From positions 18,005,641-18,069,640 of the forward strand of contig NC_058513.1 of assembly GCF_020382885.2 (NCBI RefSeq): a stretch of DNA of 64,000 bases, read 5' to 3'. Below, one piece after another: positions 1 to 11,897 of the stretch (position 1 is the stretch's first letter; every line of letters begins with the position of its first letter). The DNA is from Scatophagus argus. Its lineage: Eukaryota > Chordata > Actinopteri > Scatophagidae. The translations under genes were made by a program, and so were the position numbers. Below the pieces are notes generated by a model, which did no database searches, was not told the DNA's origin, and saw only the letters and a program-made list of their open reading frames with translations.

Positions 1-166
1 TGAAGACACTGAAATCGCTCACAGAGCAGCGACGTGACTGCACAGAAACACCTCAACGCCACACAACAGAGCGTCAGTGTTACTGTGCTTTGCATCGTTT
101 ACTTCAGTCTAACACGACTGAATGAACCCACCTGGGAGTGACGTTCACTAACTATCAGTGGTGTGT

Positions 167-222
167 CTTTAGACTTAGACACTTTATTGATCCCTTTGTG
201 ATGACTCCCTCAGGGAAATCGA
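167..222 (-). repeat. LINE 3'-tail fragment
   Basis: The sequence tttattgatcccttt followed by cagggaaat is the reverse of the familiar fish non-LTR tail (fattccct...gggatcaataaag type). Related tails occur in this window near 25.7, 26.8, 37.05 and 55.1 kb. No coding part of the element remains. Its clade (Rex1/L2-like) is a guess from the tail alone. Confidence 0.5.
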
Positions 223-238
223 ATAAACGTTTAGAAGC

Positions 239-320
239 CGATGAGGATGGGATTCGAACCCATGCGTGCAGAGCACAATGGATTAGCAGTCCATCACCTT
301 AACCACTCCTCCCCCTCGCC
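239..320 (-). tRNA. tRNA-Ser(GCU)-like gene, degenerate, probably a pseudogene
   Basis: Read on the minus strand, the 82 bases match vertebrate tRNA-Ser(GCU) closely. The anticodon loop ctgctaatc is intact (anticodon GCT at 285-287), with a long class II variable arm and the T-loop ggttcgaatcc (B box). The acceptor stem has one mismatch (C3 against A70) and one wobble pair. The A box reads gggaggagtgg where the usual sequence is tggccgagtgg, so the D stem is damaged. The poor A box and the adjacent LINE tail suggest a tRNA pseudogene or tRNA-derived relic rather than a working gene, but a functional divergent copy cannot be excluded. Confidence 0.7.
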
Positions 321-1530
321 TTGATGGTGTCTTTAGGCTCAGAGTCCGATTCAAGTTGGCCTCAGGTCTTATTTTAAAATTGATTTTATGTCAGCAAGTA
401 ACTGCATAAACATACAGGTGCAGGCTGCAGCCGATGCTTTTACAGTCCACTAATCTCTAAAGCCAACATGCCAGCCTGATCCTACGTGTGTTAAATGAGA
501 CATAAGAACACACACACATAAAGAGTCACAGCGCTCAGAAGTCCATTTAGAAATGTTTTACGTTCGTTCACATCCATCCACCCTGAACGTCAGCTCTGTT
601 TGTGGATTTAAAAAAGCAACAGCGTCCTCGTCAGTGTGTTCACAGCCCGAGACGGAGGCTCGTAACCCTGAATGCATGTTTTAATAATGAGAAATTTTTG
701 GGAGGCTAAGAGATGAAATGGGATTGGGTTTCCTGAGGGCAATAATGTGCAATGAGCTGGGTAAAAATAGCATGCTGACGGTGTAAGGGGACTGTCATCC
801 CCAATCAAGATTACCTTGCTTGTGATAGTCCCAAAACCCCAAACGCAATATCCTAGAGAGCCTGAAAATCTCTCCGTGGAGAATCACGTCAAAGTCAAAA
901 GTTAACAACGGCAAAGTTCTGTAAAGGAGTGACTCTGGAACACAGGATTCATCGTTTGTTAAATTGTTTGGATTCCTAATTTGAGTCAATCGATGTTCAC
1001 TCTCGGTGTTGTGTCTTTCTTATTTAAAGCTGCTTTATTTCTCCTGAGAAAATCAATTTTCTACAATCAGGCTTGCAACAAACTGAACTCAGCTGCACTG
1101 GCAAAAGCTCCTCACCAAAGATGCACATTTTCTTCCATGATTCTCTGCTTTTCTTCAAATCACATTTGCATGAATGGACAACTTTCCTCTGGGTCGCAAA
1201 TAATCTGCATGAATTACAGTCAAAGCAATAAAGTGTAAGACTTATTTAGAGAGCACACATTTAAAAACCAAAGTGCAGCAGGATTTGTTGTTTTCTGAAA
1301 GGTTTACACACTAAAAGCAGACAGAGCCTTCAAATCAACCACAATGACCCTGAAATGAATTCAGTGCGGCTCAGTACGTGTCCGAGCATTTTTACAACAA
1401 AGAATAAAATCTTTCTTCACGTAACGAGAAAACCAAGTCTGCAGTTTGTTTTGTTTTGGTCTGAAATATGTGGAAAACGTCTGACTACAGTTGAGGTACT
1501 CTGGAGGATGTCTGTGTGTTACAGCGTGGA

Positions 1531-2552
1531 GTTAGCTTAGCTTAGCATAAAGACTGGATTCAGGGGGAAACAGCTAGCCTGTGTTGAACTGTTCCTGCTG
1601 AGTAAGCGGACTGAAACAAAGCACATTCTCACACAGTCAGCCTCACGTTGGCCTGCTGCTCCTGCTGAAATACCTCATGAAAACTTTATAAAGTATTTTC
1701 TGACAAGGAATAAACTGTGTCTTTGTCATGTTCCTAAACTGTTTAACTAAACGAAGGTGGATCTGATGTCCGGACTACACGGCATCAGCGCTGCGTCTGT
1801 CTGGATTCCTGACAGGATGCAAAAGTCTGTTTAGTTTTGGGCTGAAATCTGTGGGAGGTAAATGTTTGACAACTGGAAGCTGCGACACTGGCCAAAAATA
1901 CACCATCCAACACCTCTAAAGCTCACTAATTAACACACTGTGGCTCTTTTGTTTAACCCAAATCTAAACCGAAGAGCAAAAAAAGAAAAAAAAAAGCAAG
2001 AATTTGGGCTTTTGGGGAGAGCTGCTGGGTGCAGCGAAGCTTCATGAAGTCACAGGTAGGCTTCCAGGTTTGGCACTGAAACTGTTGGGTGTTGGGCAGC
2101 CCAGTAAGCACAATCACCAAAATGTGTCCCTCCTGGTTTACCTGCCCTCCCTCCCCCGAGGTGTCACTGACAGGTGGACCGACAGATGCCAACCTCACCC
2201 ATAAATTATTGAGAATTGTTAAACTGTGATGGAGAATATCTGATTTTAACCAGTGCAGCTTTTCTAGCACAAACTCACACTCAAAGACCAATTGCAAGCA
2301 TCGTAAACCATCTCATGTTGCTGCTCAGCATTCCCATCAGCACTGTGAACGAGAGACGAGACGAGACGCAGTGAGACAGCAGTTGGAGGAATAAATGATT
2401 CCTTCAGCTATCCAAACAAATTTAGTTTAAATGTTTAAAAAGATTTACTGTGAATCGGTTAAAGAAAGAGCGTATGGATGCACTTTGAGGGAGCCGAGCT
2501 AAGCCTTTCCCCCCTGCGTTCAGTCTTTATGCTAAGCTAGGCTAACCGCCTC
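1531..2552. repeat. Teleost 'gttagcttagc' dispersed repeat in fold-back arrangement
   Basis: At 1531-1582 the plus strand carries gttagcttagcttagcat, a gactgg segment and gggggaaacagctagcctg. At about 2495-2552 the same motif series is present in inverse orientation. Between them, 1910-2000 resembles another part of the same common teleost repeat (cacctctaaagctcactaat). Diverged single copies occur near 55.19, 55.55 and 59.2 kb. I know this as a very common fish repeat but cannot assign it to a named family from the sequence. Confidence 0.45.
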
Positions 2553-4289
2553 CAGACTCCAGCTCTGACATCATCTCAATCTGGGAAAGAAAAGTGAAGA
2601 AGCACATTTTATACACCTTTAATGAATGACCCAGGTGATCAAAAGGCTACATGGTGCTCTTTCACCAGCAGACGTCCTGTGGACATTCATACAGGACATG
2701 TGGTGATGATGTCAGTGTGAAAACACTCTGACGCTGTAGTTCTGCACACTTTACTCACACTGCAGTGGCTCCTCTGAATTAACATTCTCCTGCAGTCTGT
2801 GGAGGTTGCAGCAAATGAGCCACTGAAAGCATCGTAAAATGCCAGTTGTAAGGGTCACGAGCTCAAGGTCCCTAAAATAACTGCTGATTTCATTCAGCCG
2901 CTGCTGCCAGACTGGTGTTTTGCCAGGAGTTCTATTAACGGCAGACAGGTTTGTCTCTGGAGCATCATCGAGGGCTCACAGTGGATTTCTCTGAACGGAT
3001 CCACGGCACATCGTACATATCAGTTTCAATCTTTGCTTAGTGGTTGGCCATTGTTGTTTCTGAATGGGTGTTAAAAACAGAGTCTGGGCTGTGCCAGCCG
3101 CTAAACCCTCCCTGTGGAGACAGAAGCTGTGGATGAAACGCAGGCACCTCTCCAAGCCGGCGGGCCAAGTGATCCGCTTTTCGTTTTTATTTCCAAACAC
3201 ATTGCGGGCTGCGCTGCTGTGTCACAAACATCAGCCTACAGTCGGAGCCGAGCACCAACGTTGCTGTGTTTGTACGCTCTACACATGCAAATATGCTGAC
3301 CCAAATTTAGTCACGCTGGCTTAGCACACGAACACATCGGATCAATGGCTGCAGCAGCTAAGGAGCGTCTTCCTCCTCTGTGCATTTTGGGTGCTAATTA
3401 AAAAGCAGCATCAGCAGCAGAAAATGAGCTGTTGTTTTATGCACACACAACATGATGCGTTCACTTGTTTAAGCAGGTCAGCTGCTGTTGGTGGAAGCTC
3501 TTTCTCCTCAGGTGTGTTTCTTCTCGCTGTTCATTCTTTACACAACTTAGAGAGCAGTTAAAATGCCTGAAGCAGCTTAGATTGCTGCTGCATATTGTTT
3601 CCTATAATATTCTGTAAAATGTTCTTTGAAAACATTTACACACAGACATATATTTGTTTTCTATTTGTTTAAATTAATATTATTGACGATATTAATTCTG
3701 ATCTGTAGAGGATTCAGGTGGACAATTGATAACCTCTTTTACTGCAATAAATGATACAAACACTCAATCCTGGCGTAACGCACTGACGGATCCCATAGTC
3801 AGGCTGTTTGTGAGGCGGCGGCAGCAGCTTTCCACGTCTGTAAGCACGTCCAGGTGAGCAATCGTACCTGTGCTCTGAAAAGGCTGCTGCTGGAAACTGG
3901 AGCGACTCCTGGGAAGCTGCAGGCGGCTCATACGGGCTGCGGGGGAATAGACGCCAGTTCTCACGCTGGCTGTGTATTCTGGCTCGTGTTTGGTTCTGCA
4001 GAATGAGACACCTCGAGGGTTTGCAGAGGACAGCGTGGCCTGTTTGGAACAATGATCTTCTTTCCATCTCCTTGCTGGGAGTGAGAAACACAGGTGTGCT
4101 TCTTCCTGACACATCACTGCAAGCTCTTCTGGTCTTTGACGTCTGCACTCGCACTCATGAATTCACACGCGACGAAGGCTCATTCAACAAAAAGATGCAT
4201 TGCATTCCTTGTGAGTGAGCAGGAGGGTGAGTCGGGGTGAGGGGTTTTGCCACCCCACTGACCGCGAGCACTACTCTAAATAAAACTAC

Positions 4290-4318
4290 ACCCCTCCTCC
4301 TCCTCCTCCTCCTCCCCT
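4290..4318. repeat. (CTC)n microsatellite
   Basis: Uninterrupted run of cctcctcct trinucleotides in non-coding sequence. Confidence 0.9.
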
Positions 4319-5398
4319 TCAGCCTCTATGTGCTTTGACTGGTGCAAGACCCGACAACTCACAGCAAGTCAGTGAAATGGGCATCCACACTCACACTCAC
4401 ACATACACATACATGCCTCAACATATATGAAAATCCACCCGCCTCCCTCCGGGGACCATTAGGGGAAAGTCAAGCTTGGCAACAAACAGGGAAGGGGTTT
4501 CCGGGTGGGGCAGGACGTGCAGCAGCAAAGATAGCGACGCTGAGGCTGAGTCACGGAGCCCGGGGGAGGGCGTGCAGCGCCACCAGCACCTGTCACGACT
4601 CAGCGGCTGAGCGGTGTGGACAGCGCCCCCTGGATGTCTGCGCGTGTGTTTGACAACACGCGGTAAGCATGTGAGAGCATCAGACGCATGGAGGAGGCTG
4701 CACTGGTGAGCAGATCACAGACAGCTGAAGGCTCCTGAGCTGGAAGATTAACTCAAGTGCATTTCAGATTTCCGGATCTTCACACATTAGATTTTATTTG
4801 CCTCTTTCTTCTTCAAATCATCATCAGTAGGCCTACTGCTTATGTTTTCTTACTTGAAACGAAATCCAGATGAAAAGACGAGGCTCAGCAACTTGAAGGA
4901 TTTATCACTAATCTCTAATTTTGGAGATTCAGCCGCGATCCTGATTCGCAGCACTGCTGTTTCTGAGTACTGAAGCTGTTGAGAGCGCAGACACAACGAT
5001 GTCCAGCAGCAGCAGGTTATGGACAGAAAACCACACACTCGTCGCTGTTGGCCGTTTCTCTGTCTGCCAGTGCTGCGAATAAAGTTTGGTACTTTTCACG
5101 TCCCGTACAAGCGAGTCAGCATGAGGTCAACAGGTCTTAGTTTGGGAGGAATCCTCCTCGCTCTTCTTCCTCGCTGCAGGATGAAGACGTTCCTAAGCGC
5201 CCTGGAGTTGTCTTTGGCTTTAGAGCTGAGCTGCAGCTGAAATATGTCCCAGATGTCCGGCTCGTGGACGTGAACTCTGCATTAATCTCCCTGTGGATCT
5301 GAGCACAGCAGCAACATCCACTCAGGCTTTTAGGAGCCGCTCACAGCCCTGCTGTCACCTAAAGCCACTTATTACTGTCCTAATGCTACTTACACCAC

Positions 5399-5438
5399 TG
5401 CTACTACGACTACTACGACTACTACTACTACTACTACT
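5399..5438. repeat. (ACT)n microsatellite
   Basis: Runs of actact interrupted by acg variants. Apparent poly-Val reading frames on the minus strand come from this repeat and are not genes. Confidence 0.9.
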
Positions 5439-6089
5439 GCCTCCTCTGGCTTCTTAAACTTTACTGTGATTAGTGCTGAAACCTCGTCTGTGTGAGGACA
5501 GGGTTTATTGTCTTTACCTTTTACCGTTTTATCTTGACGATCTGTGTTTGTGTACTTCATGTACTCGTGCACCTTCAGTGTTTGTTTAGGGAAACAACAA
5601 ATCAGATCATCTCGTGGCAGATATTCCTCTGTTGCAGTTATAATTGTGTCTACGTGAGAGGCCGAGACACTTTCTGATCAGCTAGAGTTCAGTTTCTGGA
5701 GTCGTGTCATCTAATAAATGGGAGGCTCGGCACCCACTTGACAGAAACTAATTCACTGCGGCTCGGCTGTCCGGTTCCTCCACATTCTTTGCTGACAATT
5801 TTGGCTTGTGAGACGCGTTTAAATTTAAAGGCGCCTCTTTTCAACGCCTTCGCCTTCGGTCTCTCGAGTGCAATACAGGCTGCAAAACATTTGCAAAACT
5901 CAGCCGGTGATATCGAACGTGTGCTTGAGTCACTTTGTTTAGTGGCAGGAAAGTCAGACGTTACACTGAACCCCAGGGAGGAACAAAACGCCTGAAAGAC
6001 TCTGAATACTGCGAGTACTGTGAGTGTGTACTACTGCAGTATTCGGGAAGGAGTTTACCTGAAAAGATAAAACTGATGCTGATCATTTC

Positions 6090-6364
6090 ACTGGTGGAAA
6101 GTAACTAAATACATTCACTCAAGCACTGCACTTAAGTATAATTCTAAAGCATTTGTACTTTGAGTATTTTCTGTTACTTTATAAACATATGAAAACACAT
6201 AGAGCATGAAGTAGTTCAAACTTGACATAATATTATCTACATACCATGTAAAACTACTGCACGCAATACATTTAAGTACTTTAAGTACATTTAACTGATA
6301 TTATGTCTGTACTTTTACTTAAGTAAGCTAAATAAAATGTCTGAGTATTTCTTTCACCACTGGA
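6090..6364. mobile_element. MITE-like element with terminal inverted repeats
   Basis: A block of about 275 bp begins ctggtggaaagtaactaaat and ends with the imperfect reverse complement (ctgagtatttctttcaccac). It is AT-rich and full of agtact/cttaag steps, and codes for nothing. It belongs to the very common teleost repeat carrying agtacttgagtaaatgtact motifs. Incomplete relatives lie near 22.95, 31.75, 33.05-33.25, 33.4, 42.3-42.4, 44.8-44.9, 56.3-56.5 and 57.0 kb. No clear target-site duplication was seen. The superfamily is not assigned. Confidence 0.55.
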
Positions 6365-9300
6365 TACTGTCAGAAGTGTATTGATCAGGAGATGTTTTCT
6401 CACTTCCATAGTTTTTATCTAAAGTTTATTCCACAAACAAGCTCAAACCCTCAAACTTCAGAGGCTGATGTTTGTTCTTCACATTCGAGGCCTCTGCTGG
6501 GCTCGCGGGTAGAAACGACGGAGACGACGTTTTCACATTTGAGAAGAGACGGGATAGCAATCTGAAGTCGAGAAACAACGCTTCCGAACACAAAACGCCC
6601 GCGGCTTGTGGGAACGTCATCGGTTTCGCAGCTCAAATTTTGACCCGGTGATTTGATGCTGTTAGATGAAAGTCAGCTCATCACGAATGCACAGAATTAC
6701 AAGACATTCAGTCATTTATTTGACTTAAAGCATGAAAGGCACTCATTTTGTCATGGTGTCATATGTCTAATTACATTACTACGATATGACACTTAACGTT
6801 GCAGCTGCTCGAGGTGGAGGAGTGAAGTAAAACGTACCTGCCTCTGACTTACAGAGGAGTAGAAGTATAAAGAGCGAAGTGCATCATCACAGTACTGAAG
6901 TACAGGAATTTGAATGAATGCAGCCATTTTGAATGTTTGTGCCATTTGTTAAATAACTTCATCATGACTGAAAACTCCTACGGCTTGAAGTGTCCTTCAA
7001 GCGGGGCAGGATCCAGCAGACTCAAAGAGATGAATGTAAGACCCTGAAGAGAAGTTGATGCTGATGAAGAGGATGAAGGTCACAGTGTTTTTCTGCCTCT
7101 GAAACAAACGGCGCTTTGTGCACAAAGACGCATGACGGCAGGCAGCTCAGGTGTCGCCAGCGCTTCACAAATTGTTTTTCCTTTGACCTCACCGGTGAAA
7201 AATATCAAATATTCAGTAGTGATTAATAATAAATTTACGCTAAAAATGCACCTTAACGTAGTCATGCTTCATTTGTGCTCCCCATTCAGTAATCATATTA
7301 ACATTCAGTGCGTCCAAATCCCGACTGAATCTTCACAAACCAAACATCATCATCGCGAATCCCGAACCTTCTCTTCCACTTGTGACCTTCGCTGGTACCG
7401 TCAGCTGACGGGCAGTCGTCTTTTAGGGCTTTTAGGCTACGCTTGAATAGAGATTATGTTAATCCTGAAGGTGAAATGAACCTCGCAGTGTCAAATTACT
7501 GGTGAGCTCTGGATGAATTACAGCCCGGCTCACTTTCTCTTTCTCTCCAGTGGCTTGTCGGGCTCCTGTGGGGGTTTTAGACTTCAAATTACCAAGAAAC
7601 ACATTTGCTTTTATCTCCTAAATTTACTTAATTGTGTTTACTGTATTTCCCTCAGTAGTGTTTGTTTTACCTTCAGAGTGCTGCAGTGGCCCAGATAGAT
7701 GCACATCACAGAGCTCAGATCCACGTGGACAAGGCTCACAGCCAGGACCGGGTTCTGCTGTATTATCTCGCATCACGAGTTAAAAGAGAATCTGATGAGT
7801 TACAGGAGTTCAATTCTTCCTCATTTGGCTGAAGAACGCCTGAAAGAGCACTTAAAGGACCACTACACCAACTTTTAGGGGCTCAAATTCATACTGAGAT
7901 CACGAAAAGTCACACAGCTGCCTCATTAAGTTTTTTTATTTTTGGGTTTTCAGATGGCCCTTTGATTTTTTTTAATGTCTATCATATGTGAAGATCAGGG
8001 CTTATATTTGTTTAAGTCAGATTTTGTAACGCATTTTGTTTTACAGCTAAAACAATTATTTGGATAATCCTTTTGTGAAGAGATTATGAATCATGAAAAT
8101 GTCAAACGTTGGTTTGAGCTTCGGGTTCTTCAGGTGCTTCTCCATGGAAGCAAATTGCGTTCATCAAAGAAAGAAAAGCTGATATCTTATTGCTTAATCA
8201 TGACCTCTGCATGTCCTGTATGTATGTATGATGACTGATTAGGTCATAATAATGAGATCAGGAAAAAGGTTAAGGTGGTTATCGACCATCGCTGCTTGAC
8301 AGGATGACGCTGCCTGATATAATCTGCTGATGTGTCATTAGCATGTCGACATTTAAGGCTCTCCAAGATGGCAGCACGAGAGGCTTCATGGAGACCAAGT
8401 CACGCGTCCGAAGTGGATCCAGGCTGCTGCTGTTTGCAGAGACAACCAACCTGAACTTTCTGAATTCCTCTGTTGTGTCAGAGGATGCTATGCTTTAGTG
8501 TTTGCTTTACCTCTTAGATTAGCGTGTTAGCATGCTGACGTCTGCTAATTAGCAGCTGAGACTCACGCGAGTGTCAACACAGTCAGCAGTTCTTACGGCT
8601 GCTCAGAAAAACAAAAGCCAGAGGATCAAAGAAGGACTCGTCTTCTGGTAACCACAAAGGTTCAATTTAATGACAATAAATCTGATATGCGTTGAGATAT
8701 TTTAATAAAGATCGCTTTGAAATGTGATCAGTTACCGAGTACAAATTACTCGGCAGTTGGCAGTTTTTGTAATTAATGATGCAATCCACCGGATTACAAA
8801 AAAGTGTAATGCAATCTGAATACTTTTGGTACAAACTGAGGTACTTTTTCTTATCTTGTCTTATCTTTCGGTAGACAAACTGAAAATACTGTACAGCTGG
8901 TCAAACCAAATGAGGCTCACAGAAACAAACTTCTACTCCTGCTACTAACAGAACTGGCATCCTGGAAAGACTTTAATAGTCTTAAACCAGTTATCAAGCA
9001 ATCCTTGACAGTGTAACCATAAAAATTACTACTAATATTCCTGACTGCATAATCCTGATTACACATAATCCGATGCTGCCCGACGCAGTCGACTATCACA
9101 CGTGTTCCTGCTAACATGGCTAAAAACACAAAACCCTGACTTCGGCCTGTTGAGAGCAGAGAGTTCGACCTCTGAAGAAACCGAGGGGTTCAACGAGAGT
9201 TCGACAACGGAACAGGAAGTCTGAAAACCTCAGCCCAAAAGGCGTGATTTCTAAAGCAGCTACAGCACATAAAAAGTGGGTCACACTGTTTGAATTCTGA

Positions 9301-9733
9301 GACCATCACGTCTCATTGACTGGTAGCAGAATTAAACTCCAGCGCTGACATTTATCTCCCGTTTTCATCGTTTTAACAGGCTTAAGCATCTCAGACGGCA
9401 GCGATTTGAGGTTCCTTTCGCAGTTTGATCCCCATCTTTCTTTTGCCGCTTAAGCCTGACACAAACACCGTTTTTCACAGCGGGTGCGTCACTTGTCTTC
9501 ACCGCATCGAGCTCCTTTCTTCTGGCTCTTCATGCTGTATTATCAGCAGTCCTACTTTGTGTACACGCTTGTTTTTGTGTGTCTCTCGCTAATTTGTATG
9601 CTCATGCTAATTTCTCTATACACAATTACGTAAACAAGATTTGCCCACGGGGGGGCGGAGTGGATCAAATTAAATCTTGTTTTGAATCTATTGTTTGTGT
9701 TTTTACTGGCAGGAGATGACAGCGCGGACTTAC

Positions 9734-9859
9734 TGGTGGTGTTGTATCGGACTCCGTAGAACATCTCTGGACAGGGTCGCGACACCATCTGGCCGGCGCT
9801 GCTCCTGGGCCAGCAGGTGCCGATGCCATCGATGGAGGTGTCGCAGTAGAGTCCCGGGC
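9734..9859 (-). CDS. crhr1: crhr1 ectodomain exon (IGTCWPRS...FYGVRYNTT)
   Basis: A 126-bp exon, phase 1 at both ends. The acceptor is cacgctgcag and the donor is gtaagt. It encodes 42 residues including [18 protein letters not shown] and [15 protein letters not shown], with three conserved family B1 cysteines. The exon ends inside the codon after NTT, as I recall for the human gene. This is the strongest single piece of evidence that the left of the window belongs to a CRH receptor. Confidence 0.92.
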
Positions 9860-11244
9860 CTGCAGCGTGCGGACAGAAGTGTCAGACACAGACAGACATT
9901 CCTGGGATGGCTCAGGCCTACATATAGCCATGGTGAAATTCTGACAATGCTCCAGTGATCTTGGCAGCAAACTGCGGGGCTGAATAAGCTGTTTGTGTAC
10001 ACGAGCTTTAATGACTAGTCCTGCGCTGCGCCGAGCGACGTCTCCCGTGGCCCGTCGCCAAGTCTATTTCCAGCATTGTTCTCGTCTTTGATGTTAGTCC
10101 TCATAATCTGAGTTGAGATCAAACCTGCCTCCCTCGTGGGGTTTTCCACCACGACTCTGCTTCGTGGTGACTGCGTGGGGAATCAGTTTCACACATGTGA
10201 GAAGAGCAACGTGTCCAACTCACCGCTCCACTGACCCGTGGCATTGCTCAGGGTCTGGTTCCAGGCGGAGGCCAGGGACTGTACTGCAATCCAGAGGGAG
10301 AGTTTCATCAATAACCTCAATCTTCGCGGTTTAGAAGAGGCTATGAAATCTCATTAGATTCAGCTTAACAGCTACAAAGGGTGAGCATCAAAGGGCAACG
10401 GTAAACACTGGTGACAGACCTTTCCCCGAGCGATAACAGGACGCAGCAGCAAATATGAATGTAGACGTGCCCCCGGGGGGTCAGGCTATTATTTCTGCAA
10501 TAACTCAAGAAGATTTAGATAAAAAGAAGCGGAAATGAGGATGTAATGTAGGCCAAAGTTCACACTTCAGTCTAAATGCTCTGAGATGATTTTTAACCAA
10601 CATTTTCACACATCTTTGTGGTGAGAAACTGAACGAAACTTGGCGAAATATGAGCCCAAATTGGTCTTTAAAACTGCCCCCACAAGGGAAACAACAACAA
10701 CACTTTGTTTGTTTGTTTGTTTGTTGCTTTGCTCAAATGCCTAAAAGCAGGTGTGAACATCAGCTCACACACACACACATCAAACAGAGCAGAGTAACTC
10801 TCCTTTCACACACCTGCGGCCGGCAACATGGCCGACCTGCAGCGGTTTTGAACACTGAAGGTCGTGACTGTTGGCCATACGATACCTGAAAGTCTCATGT
10901 TTGAAAAGTTTCCCGCTTTTGATCTGAAAGTATGTGAGCGAAGAATCGATAAACAAGCTTCTCGTACATCAGCAGCGCTGGAAGAACTTTTATGTTGGCT
11001 CGCACTGGTTGATTACGAGAAACTATTAAAACAGCTACTGAAAATATTTAGATGATCCATCCAAGCTGTTTAGTCTCTGGTTGATTTACTTCTTTTCTCA
11101 GTTTTTACTGCAGACTGAATATTTAGTGTGATTTTCAGCTGCAAAGAGACGTTTAAACAGACACATATCGTAAACAATTTCTTTTGCTAACTTACATCTT
11201 ACATTTAACTTAAAAAAAAAAAAAAGAAAAAAAAGAAAAAAAAG

Positions 11245-11279
<35 letters not shown>

Positions 11280-11839
11280 GCAGTCGTGGATCAGCGGTTA
11301 GGGTGTCGGACCCGTAACCGGTGGATCGCTGGTTCGATTCCCCGTCCCGGTGTCCATGGCTGAGGTACCCTTGAGCAAGGTACCTAACCCCCACTGCTCC
11401 CCGGGCGCTGCACGCGGTCGCCCACTGCCCCGGGTTTGCTGTGTGTGTGTGCACGTCACTTGGGTGGGTTAAATGCAGAGAACAAATTTCGTTGGAGTGA
11501 GTTCCCTCCAATGACAAAATATGTCACTTTAACTTAACTTTTAACTTAACATCTGTAACATTGAACTGATCACACAGCATATGAACCTCGGAAACCAAAA
11601 CCTTCCATGAGCTAAATCATTAACTGAGACGTGAAAAGGAAGGAATGAATAAATAATACTGATAATGAAGAAAATGGCTGATAGTGTTTGATACTCAAAG
11701 CTCAACACCAAAGTCAAGTCATCACAGAGTAACCTGACAGCATAATAACACGGCACAGAGACGCCTGTTATTAGTCTGTTAGGAGGTTACCTGGATGCCT
11801 TTGTGATTATCACCTGGGGCCAATAAAGAGGGGATCGTT

Positions 11840-11897
<58 letters not shown>

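Larger units (their letters stand above)
1..9733 (-). other. crhr1: Probable crhr1 intron 3 (left part of window)
   Basis: No exon could be found in this 9.7 kb. I looked on the minus strand for the next expected receptor segments (the end of the ectodomain, then the first transmembrane helix) and saw none, so the following exon probably lies left of the window. The stretch holds a tRNA-like sequence, a LINE 3' tail, a MITE, (CTC)n near 4290 and (ACT)n near 5400. GC-rich patches near 3.8-4.1 kb and 4.5-4.65 kb have no recognisable coding content. That this is intron is inferred from the exon order to its right. Confidence 0.5.

Noticed and set aside
3714..4154. 146-codon minus-strand frame.
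   Set aside because: No recognisable domain, no splice context fitting crhr1, and an overlapping frame of similar length; GC-rich sequence alone explains it.
7676..7760. Minus-strand peptide IYLGHCSTLK resembling the first helix of CRH receptors (NYLGHCIS).
   Set aside because: Only five residues match, the flanks do not resemble the receptor, and the preceding ectodomain exon is missing between it and 9734; most likely chance.
11098..11517. Minus-strand 139-codon frame, and the related frame at 24976-25197.
   Set aside because: Both are translations of the two SINE copies and share a peptide only because the SINE is duplicated.
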